From assembly GCA_036897445.1 (NCBI GenBank), contig JAYMTL010000044.1:1-64000 (forward strand): a DNA stretch of 64,000 bases, written 5' to 3'. The translations under genes were made by a program, and so were the position numbers. The notes beneath the pieces are model-generated. The model made no database searches. It was not told the origin of the DNA and was given only the letters and a program-made list of their open reading frames with translations. Each line of letters starts with the position of its first letter. Position 1 is the stretch's first letter. Below are positions 1 to 13,000 of this stretch, in pieces. This DNA is from Pelargonium tetragonum (lineage: Eukaryota; Streptophyta; Magnoliopsida; Geraniales; Geraniaceae).

Positions 1-3000
1 ATCTTAAAGGATGAACCTTTTTTGTGTCATTATCACAGGACAAAGATTTAGATACCCTTGAAATTCTAGGATCTAGCCTAGTATAACGGCAGAGCCGATT
101 AAGAGCCTTCCTCCGCGGAATTTTTCTTAATTAGTTGTCAAATTGCTCCCATGTATATATAACTGTACTTACATCTTAAAATTTTTAGTTGACTAAGGTG
201 CTATAAGTCTTTCCTAACCGGAATTTGTGCAAAAACTCCGCGGTTTTATCTAAAAGTTCTGTATCACCTTATAATTTACTTTAGATAAAAAGATTTTGTT
301 AAGAGCTTCAATTCAATTTCAATAAGGGGTTCTTATAATGGCTACTGTTGGGAAGACCTGGAACCCACAACTCGAGCATACTACTAGCTATAATCTTTTT
401 TATTCAGGTGCTTGTGTTATAAGCTACTCTTTGACAAGTTAGGTCTTAATTATGTAACTATAAGGAGTCGTTCAAGTAAGGAACTGTGTTTCCTACAATA
501 AATCAAGCACAAGAGCCCCACTATATCTGTCTGCATATCTTGAAGAGTTTTTATTGTAGTGAGTTTAGAAGGTAGGACTAGGGATACATTATTCATTTTG
601 AAATTCGTTGGAGATTCTACTACGTCAAAAAGAATTATAAGAGCCCCCAGTAAACTACCCTTAAGGATTAGATATCAATTATAGATCTCGAGGGTCTTTA
701 TGTAAAAATGTAAAAAGATCCACCTTCAAGTCAAGTAAAGGGTATTAAATCATTAACTGCTCCCGCTTTGAGTAGGCTTGCTAGGATCCCTTTCTTGTTT
801 ACTAGAAATGAAAGGCTTTATTAAAATCGAGGATTTTCCTTTGTATAACAAAAGTGACTATAAGATACCTCCTAAACAAATCGGAACCCTCATTTCCATC
901 AACTAAGACTAAAGTTCCCCTTTTTTTATGTGAAATCAAGTTTCTTGTATCCCCCTCCTCCCGGAATCTCTAAAACTAAAAATTCCTTGTATAAAAGAAG
1001 TCTTTGCACTTAACGGGTCCCTTTGAATCTAGCTTGAGTTGATTCCGGCATTTCAAAGCAGTATCTTAGTAAGAAGATAAACCTAAAAGAAATTCCATTC
1101 ATTTCTCCAGGGGTTTCTAGTTCTCTGGTAATTGCTATGGCTTAGTCCCTTAGACTGAGTTTGACAACTAGTATTGGAAACACTTACTTAAAACTGAAAA
1201 GTCGAAAAAGATGATAAATAATGAGTCTACCCACCTTTGGTATTGCTTGGGCTTAATTAATTCTTCAAAAAGGGTTTCGTTTGTCTAGAAGAGAATATTC
1301 AAGGAAAAGCAAGCTTGATTCCTTGCCATCATATGCTTTATTGTAAGCAAACCTTATACTCTTTCTAGGGCGCCTATCTATATTCAAAAGCTTTTTATTA
1401 CTAACTATCAAAAATCGGACTACTCTAAAAAAAGAAAGAGTAATGGAATGGATAACCCAAGATATAAATACAAGCAAAGAGACTCTTAGTTTTCCTGTCT
1501 CAAGTCTACCCTCTAAGGTGCTCCTGATAAAGAGCTCTTAAACTTTACTCTATGTAGGGATCCTAGCTACAAAAGAAATAGGAAAATAGAAACTTCTTTT
1601 AGAGGTTTCCCTATTTCTAGTCTAATTTGGATATCCATTTCGTTGTTTTTCTAGTATCAAATTGGCTTCACTGAGTCCCTTTAAATAGTCACAAGTAAGC
1701 TGTAATTTTTTAAGGATACCCTTATGCAAACTACTCAGATTGAAACTAAGATTCTTGTCTTGATTTGCCTATTTGGTCCGTTTATAGAAAGCTTTGGTAA
1801 AAAGAATAAAATCTTTCATTCGCTTAGATAACGGGTTTTCGGTTTTCATTTAGGGGATACCGTAAACATTCTAATACTTATTATGTTTTAGTCCTTTTTT
1901 TTACAAAAGCGCACTTGTGGATAAAACTCCTTTCTATTTAAAATTCCTAATATCATCCTTATTCTGCACAAACAAAAAAGTAAGACCCTAAATTTACTAG
2001 ATACGTGTTTAAGGCTTGTCAAAAAAAAGAATAGGAATAAAAAAAAGTAACTTACTAGTATTGCTTTATTACAGTTTCTTAGGGTACAGAATTCTATTTC
2101 AATTCATTTAGAAGGAAAGAACTTCTATAGAAAAACGAGGTTTTTACTAACCACAGGTGTTTAAAAAGGGCTTATATAGTTTTCTGGTTTTCAGAATACT
2201 CACTTTAGTAAGATGTAGTCTTAACTGTTCTTAATACCCGAGAGTTCTTCACTAACTACGCCATAACTTTTTTTTGCTAACCATAATAAGAGGAGCTGTA
2301 GGATACATGGGACTTATACAAAATTCGACTCAGGCGTTTACTAAGTATTTACTTCAAAGGAATTCTCATATTGAACTTTATCGTACCTCAAAACTCATTC
2401 TGCGCCGACTTACAGGATTTTTTATAGGTTTAAAAAGTTAGGTCAAACCTCTGACTTATGTCCAGTAGTTCTCTTAGTCTAAAGTCAATTCTCTTTTTTA
2501 CCGACGGAAGGCTTACGAAGGGGGTTCTTGTATAGAGTAATTCTAGACTTTCTTACGTTATAACCACCTTAGCTTAATGACTTACTTGTTTCTTCTTCCT
2601 CTTTCTTCAGAGATATACCTTTTTTAACAGCTAGACTTCTTCTAGTCCTTAGGGGCAGTACTCCTACCTGTATTAGTAACATACCTATGCCAATCTTAGT
2701 CAGGTAGATTGTACCTATAGCTAGAATCTTGTAAGAAGTTATTCTCTTAACTATACCCAAAATCTGAGTCTTTTTTTAGTAGGTTATAGTAAGAATAGGT
2801 ATCTCAGAGTAATAGTATACTTTTTAGAGTAAGGCATATTCTCGACCTTTGTTCTTATCAGTAAAATAGGAAACAAAATGAATAGTATATTGGGGGAGTC
2901 CCTTATGGAGGGGTGCCGAATAAGGCGGGAAGTATACAGAATAGTAAAGACTGACGCTAGAACCTACACTAAGAGCAGACCTGAACCTTGATTTGTAAAC

Positions 3001-4030
3001 AAAAGACTCAAAAAAGAAAGAATTAAGGATGAAAGCAGATAACCCAAGAGTTCTTATCCAGAATAGCAAAAAACACGAATTAGTACGTCTCTTAGTCTTA
3101 GGGTGGTTTTTTTATTAAAATTCTTTATACTATTTACTAGGTTTCTACAATTCCCGAAAGATTAGCATTAACACCCAGAATTAGACAAAAGTAAGAAAGA
3201 AAGAAAAGGGTTTCTATTACACATCTTGAATCCCGAGGAATCTCTATAATAATAGAAGACTTAGGACAAAAAACTTTGATTTAACTTCACATAACAGGAA
3301 ATTCCTAAAAGTACCTTACCTAGTATCCCTTTTTGACTGAGACTTGCTCTCTTCATTTGTTTCTTATTCTTTCTATTCACCATAATATACCTTCTTACTT
3401 ACTTCTTACTTAAAAGCTGTACCTAAAACCTAAAAGTCCTAGTCTTTGTAGTTAGATTTTTATTAGGAGCTATACCAATCTTTATATCTGTAGCTAGATT
3501 CTCCCTCTTATTTGTTTGGGGACTTCTCTGTACCCTATGGCTTACCTTGCAGCCTACATAGACTTTACTATAGTTTGAGTAAGGACAATACCTCCTGCTT
3601 TTTCTTTTTATCGTTAGGGAGGGCAGAAACCTTAGGGGGATATACAAAAAGTCCTTGTTCCTGACTGTAGCGCGGCGAAGGAAGGTAAAAAAAAAGTATA
3701 ATGAATATAACTACATATGTTAGGACACCACCTACTGCTTACTCATAAATCTCTTCACACAAAGACCAACTCTAGAAAGTGTAAAATAGAAATGCACTCC
3801 TTTAAAAGGGGATCCCTTTGTTTTGTGAAAGGTTCTTAATGCCTTAAAGTATACCGTAGTAAATAGATATCTTAAATTTGTTTTTATACAGGACTGACTT
3901 GAAGTAGTTCTTATAGTACTGGAGTCTTTTCCTTTAGCTTACTAAAAAGAAAGTATTCAAGAACTGGGATACTTAGCAGGTTCATAGCTATTCCTTAAGT
4001 AAACCCGGCCTATAGAGTGCTCCTAGCGGA
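1..4030. other. Unassigned AT-rich spacer, no gene seen
   Basis: I see no gene in this stretch. Open frames are all below 85 codons and none resembles a known organellar protein. No rRNA signature or tRNA T-arm with plausible geometry was found. The DNA has many short homopolymer runs and frequent short words such as AGGATCC and AAGAGTCC, which recur throughout the window. Confidence 0.7.
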
Positions 4031-4102
4031 GGTGCAAAGGAAGCCTTTGCACCCTCGTCACTACTTTTAAATTAAAGGATATAGGAGGCATCAAAAGTAG
4101 TG
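4031..4102. repeat. Two adjacent perfect 10-bp hairpins
   Basis: The first inverted repeat pairs 4031-4040 (GGTGCAAAGG) with 4044-4053 (CCTTTGCACC) around a 3-base loop, and is GC-rich for this DNA. The second pairs 4059-4068 (CACTACTTTT) with 4093-4102 (AAAAGTAGTG) around a 24-base loop. Five bases separate the two. A single 10-bp inverted repeat is close to chance expectation in 64 kb. Two side by side, one with a tight loop, is more suggestive of a structured transcript or a hairpin repeat. No gene lies next to it. Confidence 0.6.
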
Positions 4103-5413
4103 TACTCCAAAAAGCTTTTTAGTAAAGAATAGGGAATATTCAAGATTAAAAGGGCGGGTCTAACTAGAAAGAATTGAAGCTAAATTCACGTGTTCCAGGT
4201 TTTCAATGATAATAAAACAAAGATTTTCTTGAATATTTGTAAGTGAAAGCCAATTTTGGAGATTTGTTTTTTCTTAGTTAGAATTCTAGTTAAAAGTCTT
4301 TTTCAGTTTATAAAGAGAGCAGGTCTAGGAATTTGATTGGGAAGAAAAGAGAGTAGGGCTCCTTTTTTTAGTGTAGTATGTAAAAGATTTGCCCTTAATG
4401 TTACAAGTTTTTACTGGTTTGACTAACCCGTTCTAAATGTCTGGGACTTGCCTTTAGATAGATTTATTGATTTCTTACTTAGCCTTAGAAGTGTTACGAG
4501 ATTTAGAACCTGCACATTCCTGCGTGATTCTACTCCGTGTTTTGTTATAGAGAGCTTCTTTGTCTTACTCTATTTGTGAAATTTCCTATGTTTTATCTTA
4601 AAAAAGAGAGCTCGCCCTACTCAAAACTTCTAAGAAAAAACTACTTAGTTATAAAATTCCGGGGAAACTGACTTGCCCGTAAAACCCCATTCAATAAGAA
4701 TTTCTTGTTTAACTCGTCGGAATTCCTTTACCCCTACCTGCATGCCTAAGGATTTGATCCCCGTACTAACCTTTGGCTTTATAGTAGGAAACCTTATAGG
4801 ATTGCACTCTTGATTTGATTGGTTAAATCCCTCCTCGAAATAATGTAACTAAAATTCTTTCTTTTTACCTGAAAATTAGAGGCTAACAAAAGCCCTAGGA
4901 AGAAGACCCTTTTTATGTACCTACCTTAGGAAAGCAAGGAAGAACCCTTTCCGATTGAAAACTAACTAGATAACTCTACTACTCTTTTTATTAATGTTTT
5001 CTATTCTATACTCCTGAATAGGAAAGATTTCCCCTTTATAGATTCTAGATAGATCTTTCCGAATCCCTATCTATAGGCTTATAACTAAACCTTTCTAAGC
5101 TTGCCTTTGGAAAAGCGGTTTCCTTTTGCTCCGCTCCTGACTGACTTATATAAACTCACTAAAAACTTGTAATTACAATTCCTTGTCATCTAAATGCTTA
5201 TCAATCCTAGTTCTAGGTTCTACCCCTTTTTAAGACTGAAAAGCCATAATATCTAAAACTTCTTAGCCCCGGGTTTCTTACCCGCTATACCCTTCTTTTT
5301 ATAGCCCTGTTTGATTAGCCTTTATCTGTATCTTATTCTCGGAAACTTCTTACCCTATAACCAAGGATTTCCTTACTTCCTTCAAACTCGAACTACAAGC
5401 TACTGCAAAAGAC
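4103..5413. other. Unassigned spacer, partly C-rich
   Basis: No gene is seen. From about 4.68 kb onward the plus strand becomes C-rich, with many CCT and CTT words, resembling in style the module array at 34.7-40.6 kb, but I could not align a specific module here. An 8-bp inverted repeat (5021-5028 with 5053-5060) is within chance expectation. Confidence 0.5.
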
Positions 5414-5438
5414 ATCGGTTCAAGTCCGATCCTATACA
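5414..5438 (+). pseudogene. Isolated tRNA T-arm, probable tRNA relic
   Basis: The stem ATCGG (5414-5418) pairs perfectly with CCGAT (5426-5430) around the loop TTCAAGT, the canonical T-loop pattern, and is followed by a possible 3' acceptor strand (5431-5437). Upstream I cannot place an anticodon loop with a T at position 33 at either class I or class II spacing, and no matching 5' acceptor strand is present. It is best read as the surviving 3' end of a decayed tRNA gene, or as a chance match. Confidence 0.3.
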
Positions 5439-8400
5439 CTTCTTCTTAGCGATTCAGCCCTTCTTAATAAGATACCTTTTTTAAGACCTCTAAAAGAATT
5501 CAAATTCCCTTTGTTAGCAGCGGAACTCTTTTATTTAAAGAATTCCTTTTGATTCTGTAACTTAAACTCCCCCTCCCCTCTAACCAGAGTGCAGAATAAA
5601 AGAAGACCCAGGTTCTAATCTGAGTCTTATGAGCCCCTCCTTTTACCTACTATTACTTGTTAAAAATACGAGAGTACATAAAGACTCCCTATCTTACTTA
5701 TACCCTCCAAAAGAACTCCGGGGAACCCTCTCACTTAAATCCTTACCTAGATCAAACGATTTTCTGAAGCACCTTAAAAAAATTTTTATTGTAATCTTTA
5801 GATTCTTTTGATAATATTAATATGAAAATGAGTACTCAGGTGTCTATACAACAAGGGAATGCTTTAATAAAAAGCAGTTCAGTATTATAGGTAAGTTCCC
5901 AAGGGCTTTATAGTAGTTAAGTAGTTGTGGTATAAACTCCTTTACCTTTAGATTATCTGCCTTTCTATTTTGTAAACAAGGGTTCCTAGGGGATTTCTTA
6001 ATGCAATTTATCTGATTACACACTGGAGTTCCAACACAAACAAGACTGCCAGTACCTCATTTTCAAGGATTACTTTGTTAAAACTTCCTTTTTTAGGATT
6101 GCGTGTAAACTTAGTCGAGTACTGCCCTGATTTTTCAACTCGGGGTAATTTATTGTAATAGACTGACTCGTTGTCACACTTTCTTTATCTGTAATGAAAG
6201 ACTGAAACTTATATATGTACTGAGTATGCTATAAGGGATGGAATTTTTTTTATAAAAAAAGGAATAAACAATAGTATTAGCCTGTTGTGGTATACCCTTG
6301 ACTAGCCGAGCGTGCTTTAAGTTTCTCAACATATGTAGAAAGTTTAGCTATAAAATTCCCCAAGGACAAAAACTTCTATACTAACTTGCCTTAGTGTTAT
6401 AAGACTTCCTAAAAGGGAGACCCTATACGATCGATCAGTAGGACTTTGAAACCTACGTCATAACCGAGCAGTACGTTTGAACCAAGGAAACTTCCAGTTT
6501 AGCTTCAATCTTATGAATACTCTATAGGTATAACCTTATTGGTAACTCCTTTATAAAAAATCAAGCAGCGAAAGAAGAAAGATATAATAACTACTCTTTT
6601 TAAGGATTCTTTTAACTCGGTTTCGAAAAGGGGTATGCAGAATGGGTTATAGACGGTGTACTAACTAAAACCACTTTTTATTTTTTGTAGAACCGAGGAG
6701 GTCCGTGGATTTTCCTATTGTTGCCAGGTTCTCTAGTTAGCAAGAAGGCCTAAAGCTTATAATTTAGTAAATAAAAGAAGGAAGGGTCTGTTTCCAGCTC
6801 CAAGGATGCTAAGGAATTCAGGTAAAGTAAAGAATAAAGTCTCCTACTTTCGGATTATAAGGAATAAGAGAACCGAACTCTAAATATTATATAAAGAATA
6901 TAAAGAAAGTCTTTTTTTTTTTGTAAAGGCAATTAAGGTCTAAGCGGATTTTTAGCCTCTAGGGAGTTTCGTTTCAACTAATGAATTAGGTTTTTACAAG
7001 ATAGAACAAAGCCCGGAGTCCTTTTCTTTGAATTTGCTTTAGAAGTCTTGTGCTTTATGAAAGGTAATTTCATAAGGGTTTTCCTTAATAACTGACTCTA
7101 GAGAAATCCCGTGAAACTTGTATAAAAATAGAAAAAGGTTCTATTCTTGTAACAGTAAAACTCTACTCTTGTTGGTATAACAAAGCTGTACTATAACATC
7201 TAAAGTCTCTTTGTAAAAATACCGGAGTACCTCAGATCCTATGCTGAATCTATCAATACGAACGGGTGCTCTTAAACGACTAAAAGTTTTTAACAGGCAC
7301 TCTGTCGTCTTCGTCTTGACACTTTTGTTTTTACTTAGTGTATGCTAGCTTAAGGGTTTTTATTTACCCTTAATTCGGGCGCTTAGAGAGGAAGAGGAAC
7401 CCTAAAAATCGGCAGCCTTGGTTACAGGATTGAATACTAATAAGACTCCTAAGACTTAAAAACGGAATAGTATAATAGGTTCAAGTTCTTAGAGGAATTT
7501 TTTTCTAGCTAAAACTAGGAGATTCGCACATGGGCAGCCCCCTCCAGTTGAAGAGTCTCTTGTCTTTATTATCAGCTTTAACAAAGAGTCTTTGCTGTTT
7601 AGAACTCTAGAATACTCCGGGATCTTTTTTCTCCCTGTTGCTGTTGATGTAAAAATTCTAAATGGAGCGAGCTGAGTCAATTGCCCTTTACTCTTTAAAA
7701 GAAGGAACTTAATATCCAATATACTACAAAAGATCCCACTCGGGACAACTTTACTAAAACTTATTAAATCGGGAATCTATATATAACGAAAAAGAATTTA
7801 AGAGGAAGACGAAGAGAAAAGAGTACTAAATATGACCCAAAGCATAAGAAACCCTTTAAGAAACGGGGCTTTTGAAATCTTTCTACTTTTACTGGATTTA
7901 CTGAAGTTTAACTTATAAATAGTAAATAGGGCACGGAGAAATTAACATAACATAAGAATCTAAGGTTTTCATTAAGTATAATATAATGTGTACAAGTGTA
8001 AAAGGCTCACTTTGCAGAGGGGCTGAAAGACAATAAAGCTTCTTTTTTGGATTATAAGACTTATGCAACTCAAGATTATAAAAACCTGACTTGTTTAGGA
8101 AGAGAATACCTAAATAGGGTTTACAATATAAAACTCAAGAGTAAGCTAGCTTAGTTTTTCAAAGAACAAGGCTTAGAAAGAAAATAGAGTTGCAATTTCT
8201 GAGTTAGGCGCCTAAGTGTGGGGCCCTATATCCTCGCTAGAATCTCATTTTTCAAGTAAGGCAGCTTCTATAGCCTTATCAAAAAAGTAGCCGGATACTA
8301 ATAAGGTAATACCGCTCTGGGAAAGCCTATAATTAAAGACCTAACAAGTTTGGACTAAGGAATTTCGTACAAAGTCTGAAGGATTCCAAGTAAGAACTCC

Positions 8401-8739
8401 TAAAATCTGTAAGAATCCAATTAGGGAAGGACTGAGGAGTTCTAACCTTGCCAAGTCCTCTAGTCTAGAACAAGGGGAAAAAGAGGAGTGATAATGGGAG
8501 TCAGGAGTCTTTCAAAGTAACTACTTGATCTAACCTTTTTCAGAAATAGGAGACAGAGGGGTATCCTTCGTTTAGCTGTTATAAATATATCCCTGTAACT
8601 GGCCACCTCTAATTCGTTAGATGATTGAGCAAAAGTCCGTCCTTAAAAATTGAGTTTACCTCTTAGTTGAAACCTTGAGACTTGGACAGGGATAACTAAA
8701 TTAGACTTAATTAAGGAACGTATATAGCTTTAGGGGGAG
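5439..8739. other. Unassigned spacer with one T-arm-like motif
   Basis: No gene is seen. The 10-base motif GGTTCTAATC lies at 5611-5620, one of five exact copies in the window. From about 7.8 to 8.7 kb the plus strand is purine- and G-rich. A short match to a conserved large-subunit rRNA word near 8.69 kb is too short to mean anything. Confidence 0.5.
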
Positions 8740-9479
8740 AGTAGTGAAAAAAGGGTCAACATTTTGGTATTGATAACACATGTATAAGCACCAGCACCAA
8801 CATCCTATGCTTCTTCTTTTGCTTTTGTTTTAACTGACTTAGCTGCTCTTTCATAGACCTAGATTCTGCCTGTTTGGGATTCTTCTTTTGTTGCTTTCAT
8901 AGGATTGGTAGGAGCAGAAGAAGAAGAAGGAGGCGCTATATTAGTCCTAGTAGACATAGCAAGCAGAGGAACGGGGCTATACTACCTATCCAAGTAGTAC
9001 CTAACTTATAATAGGGCATATAGAGGATGAAGCTTACTGTAGCTATTATATTATATTATATTGTATATAGTAGATAGGCGCATTAGGCTTATTATAGTTG
9101 TTTTTGTATTAGTTGTTTAGGCAAGATTTATCTTGTGCTATGAGCTTATCGATAGAGAGGGTGTAGCCTTAATTGTATATGAGTGAATCTCTCCTACCGA
9201 GTCAACTCTTTTGGAGTTTAGGAGGGGTTAGCAATGATAATACACTTACCTACGCCAACATCTGAATCTGACTTACCTGACCTACTTGTTGCTGCTTCTT
9301 ACTCTTAGTCTTAGTACTACCCTGCCTTTGATTGGGAGCTATACCTCTCTTCTTCTTCGTACTCTTACTTTGTTGCTTTCATAGACCTGGGTTTGTACTC
9401 TTCATACGAGACATACTACCTATATCCATACCTATTATACCTATAGTTAACGTATTACCATTCATGTAAGCTGTACTGC

Positions 9480-9495
9480 CTTATCTTCGATACCT
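9480..9495 (+). repeat. CTTATCTACGATACCT-type repeat core, copy 1
   Basis: This 16-base block differs by one base from the block at 49365-49380 and from the inverted copy at 41307-41322. It marks one end of the low-complexity family shared by the 8.74-10.09 kb, hinge and 49.3 kb regions. Confidence 0.6.
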
Positions 9496-10052
9496 GAAGC
9501 TAATGTATTCTTATTCTTCTTTATCTTATGGTAACCAGCCTATAGGGAATGAATAGTAAGGGGAATAGGGTAACCTAGGGACTCCTGTTGTAGTTGGTAT
9601 GTTAGTGAGGAGAGTAAGGGAGTATACTATAGTTAGTTATTAGTTAGGTAATAGATAGGTATCTTGGGTATACTAGGTAGATAGGCTAGTTGTTCTTTTC
9701 TTAGTTCTAGGTTAGACTCTTCTTGTTTGTTTATCGATACAGAAGAGAGTTCCTTAGAAATATAAGGTATACGTCCACCTTACCAACTTGTAGCGTTAGC
9801 GGAGGAAGGTTGCGGCAGAGTAAAGAGAATGCTACAGCGCTAACAACACATGCTGACTTCTTTGCCTTTGTTTTATTGACTTATGTACTCTTTGCTATAC
9901 TTATACTTGCTAGAACTGTACCTGTACTTGCCCTATGAGATCTGTAGCTAGGCCTGTACTTGTAGCTGTACTCCTCTTCATATGAGCTCCACTGTAGCTA
10001 ATGTCTTACCTGTCTTCTTCTTATTCTTACTCTTGTAGCCTTGACTTATTGT

Positions 10053-10071
10053 AGCTAATGTCTTCTTCTTC
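10053..10071 (+). repeat. 19-bp repeat, inverted copy in the hinge
   Basis: The 19 bases AGCTAATGTCTTCTTCTTC match exactly, in inverted orientation, the sequence at 41274-41292. The match contains a TTC microsatellite-like half, so its weight comes mainly from the AGCTAATGTC part and from neighbouring weaker similarity. Confidence 0.6.
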
Positions 10072-10090
10072 AGGATACCTGATAAGATAT

Positions 10091-13000
10091 ACCTATAATT
10101 CAAAAGAATCCGAGAAAGCTATACGGGACTTACAAAAAGGTTTTTGCTTCGCTGTTGCAAGTCTGTGAATTTAGAAAAAGTATAACGGACCTTAAAGTAC
10201 AAATATGAAATTGAAGCATCAGGGTTTCTCTAATATAGTGGATAAAAGCACAAGACAAAAATGAGTGCCCATCAAATTACAATTTCTAATGTTTTCTTTA
10301 GAATCTCTATTAGGGCATACTCCCTATTATCTAAGGACTTCTCAAGCTATTGCTGGCATTTCCCAACCATAAACTAAAAATGAATAGGAAGGGATTCCTT
10401 TAGTTTACCAGTTAGTTGTTAACGAGGTAATGTAATTAATTCGTTCTTGTTGTAAATTGACTTTAAGTTTTTCTAATGGATTCCTCCTAAGTTAGATATT
10501 TCTTGGTTCACTTTGAATAACAAGCTCTAACTTGCCTTACTTACGAACTGGGGAAGCAGCCTTACTAACTAGACAGAAGAACTACTTGGTTAATGGACTT
10601 ACTTTAGGTTTTATATTCCTTTTCTAGAGGTACGTAACAAAATAGGAAACCTTCTGAAATAGAAAGGTTTTTTTTAGGCTTAATTCTAGGGACTTTTTAG
10701 TCCTTGTAAAACTAGTATCAAATTCTATTTAACCTCGAAATAGACGGGACCCCTATTAAGAAACTACTCTTATAAGGACTTCCTCCTTACTATGATAGGA
10801 GGCAAGAAAGATAATAGTATAGAGGCTTGTTGCAGCGAGGGAATTCTAAGATAGTATACTGATATAGCATAGATACACTATGACAGCCATCTACCAGAAT
10901 TTAGCCCTACTTCTTTTATGCCTTAACATCCCTTTTTCATTTCATCCGGAATTGGAAACCTGAAATTATAGGAACAGGCAACTCCTTACTCTTCAGGATA
11001 CCCTAAGAGCTAAACTATGGATCTCTATCTTGATTGCTGCCCTCTTTTTGAGCCTTACTAAAAAGAACCTGAAACTACTAGAAATTCCTTTCATGTTAAA
11101 CTTGCCAAAAAGATAAAAACTCAGGTCTTTTTTTAATAAATACCCAGACCCAAATAGAAATTCAAGTAGAATAAAGAGAAACCCTTCCTCTTAACTACTA
11201 TAAAGACTAGAAAGAGAGAAACAAGGCTACTTAAATATTAAAGAGTTTCCCACCGACTTTGATTATTATTATTATGAGGAATTCTTACTGAACTGAGTTG
11301 TTAGGGCTTTCCCTCGATTCCTTAGATTCCCAAAGACTCTTACCTTCTTTTTGTAATCCTTATTTCTTAAGACCTTACCATTCCTTTTAAACCAGCTAAG
11401 AAAAGACTTTGTCTACCCTGGATTAGCCCCGAGAGAGCTTGAAAGAGCCCTTATTTAGTACTTCCTAGCTAGTAGACTTTGTATCTTGCTTTCTTATTGA
11501 CTTCTTAACGTATCCCTTTCCCTAGAGCTTTATTCCTAAGACTCTATCTGCTGTATCTTAACTGCGTTACCTTCTTAATCTTCTAAGCAGTACTCATCTT
11601 TTATGAGCTAGACCTTCCCTCTTAGGATAGGAGAGTCAAAGACTTCCCTTTTAGAGAAGGCAAGGAATTTAAATAAAAAGTTTCAAGTTTCGCCTACACA
11701 TAAGTGAGGGATCTATAAAAGAAGGAGTAGTTGCTTTCTTGTTCCGTAGTCATAATTTCCAATCCTTGGTTGGTTGAGACAAGAAGTTCCCTTTCTTTAT
11801 TAGATCCGCCTTAGACCCCGTACCTGTGTTAGCCCCATTACTTGGTGAGGACTGGGGAACATAATTCCATTCAGATTGCAAACTAAACACCTTTAAAAAT
11901 CCTTTTTATTCTTTATTCAATATTCCAAAAATGGCTTATCTACTTTACTCTAGCCTTTCCCTTATCTTCCCCTAAAATCTAAAGGAGTACTCTGAGAACC
12001 CTCGGGAGTATCCCTATTTATGTTTATGTGCGGAATATGACTATACAAAAGTGGGACATAGACAGAGTATGTACATGCGTAAAAAAGGTAGAACTTTCCC
12101 AAGGTTTCCTGATTTATGGATTTCCTGAATTTTTCACCGGAAAAAGGGCCCACTAACCATGGAAAACTTTTAAAAACAAGGCAATCTCTAAAGAGGGAAA
12201 CTAAAAGATAGACTTGAAACTAGAGCCTTCGCACGGTTAGTGTTTTCAAAGATTTTTTTGGTCAATCAAGACTCGACTCATATCAAGAAGTCTGACTTTT
12301 AAGGTTTATTAGAGCTTCCCAGTAGACAAATTTTTCTGTACTAGGTAGATCTAAAATTGAGTACTAAGCGTTCAAAATGGAAATAAGAATAGATAAAATA
12401 CAGACATGAAGGGGACGTGCATAAGAAGAACCTCTTTTTTTTTCTATTGTGAAGGCAGCTTTTAGAGATCAAAGAAACCCCTTAGAGTTTCTAACCTATT
12501 CTCGGTAGTTATTACTAAATTTTTTTTGCCTAAGACGTAGCTATTATCAGGTACTTTATAGAACCTCTAAAACTCTTACGGAACGGATCCTTTTAAGTTT
12601 TACTGGAACTTTGGTTTGTAGACTCGGGCCCGTCCCTCTTTTTGTTATATATTATCTAGTATACAGTGCTAGGAGCGTAGCATTTTGATATTTGTATTTA
12701 GAGTGGCCCTTTTTTAACCACGGATTTCCTTCGAAGAGATTCCTAATTATAAGGAAATCCCCTTACTATAAGCTAAAAAGTACAGGGCTTGTGTAGTTTT
12801 TAAATTAAGTAAGATCTTGTTCCAGGTAACGGGCCTTTTAGTAAGAAAAAAGACCCGAAAAGGAATTGCACCAATACATAAAAAGGCTTTATCTTTATAA
12901 CTGACCTAAAAGGAAATTTAGCTAAACCACAAACTCAGCAACTTGTATATATTTCCAGTGTAGTAAAAAAAGGGAACTAAAAGGAGTGTGGGGCACTCCC

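Larger units (their letters stand above)
8740..10090 (-). repeat. Tandem set of diverged low-complexity repeat units
   Basis: At least three related units lie here, beginning near 8.76, 9.22 and 9.83 kb. Units 1 and 3 share a block (8821-8852 and 9865-9895) of the form GC-TTTGTTTTA-TGACTTA-CTCTTTC. Units 1 and 2 share a block with TTTCATAGACCT (8841-8863, 8886-8902, 9368-9390). A 15-base direct repeat (TGTAGCTAATGTCTT) occurs at 9993-10007 and 10050-10064. Read on the minus strand the units are rich in AAG and ACA triplets, so short frames look lysine- and threonine-rich, but every frame is interrupted by stops. The same family recurs in the hinge at 41.04-41.36 kb and at 48.6-51 kb. Confidence 0.65.

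Noticed and set aside
40-58. TTAGATACCC word resembling a small-subunit rRNA signature
   Set aside because: Too short, with no flanking 530-loop or decoding-site sequence nearby.
8688-8700. ACAGGGATAACT match to a large-subunit rRNA domain V word
   Set aside because: Only about 12 bases match and no neighbouring conserved rRNA segments are present.
8740-8957. Minus-strand frame starting ATG at 8957 with Ser/Pro/Lys-rich translation
   Set aside because: It stops after about 30 codons. The bias comes from TCT and AAG triplet runs. Reading through would require a reassigned stop codon, for which there is no other evidence.
9723-9938. 71-codon open frame on the plus strand
   Set aside because: It overlaps the low-complexity tandem unit, and its composition is explained by the repeat.
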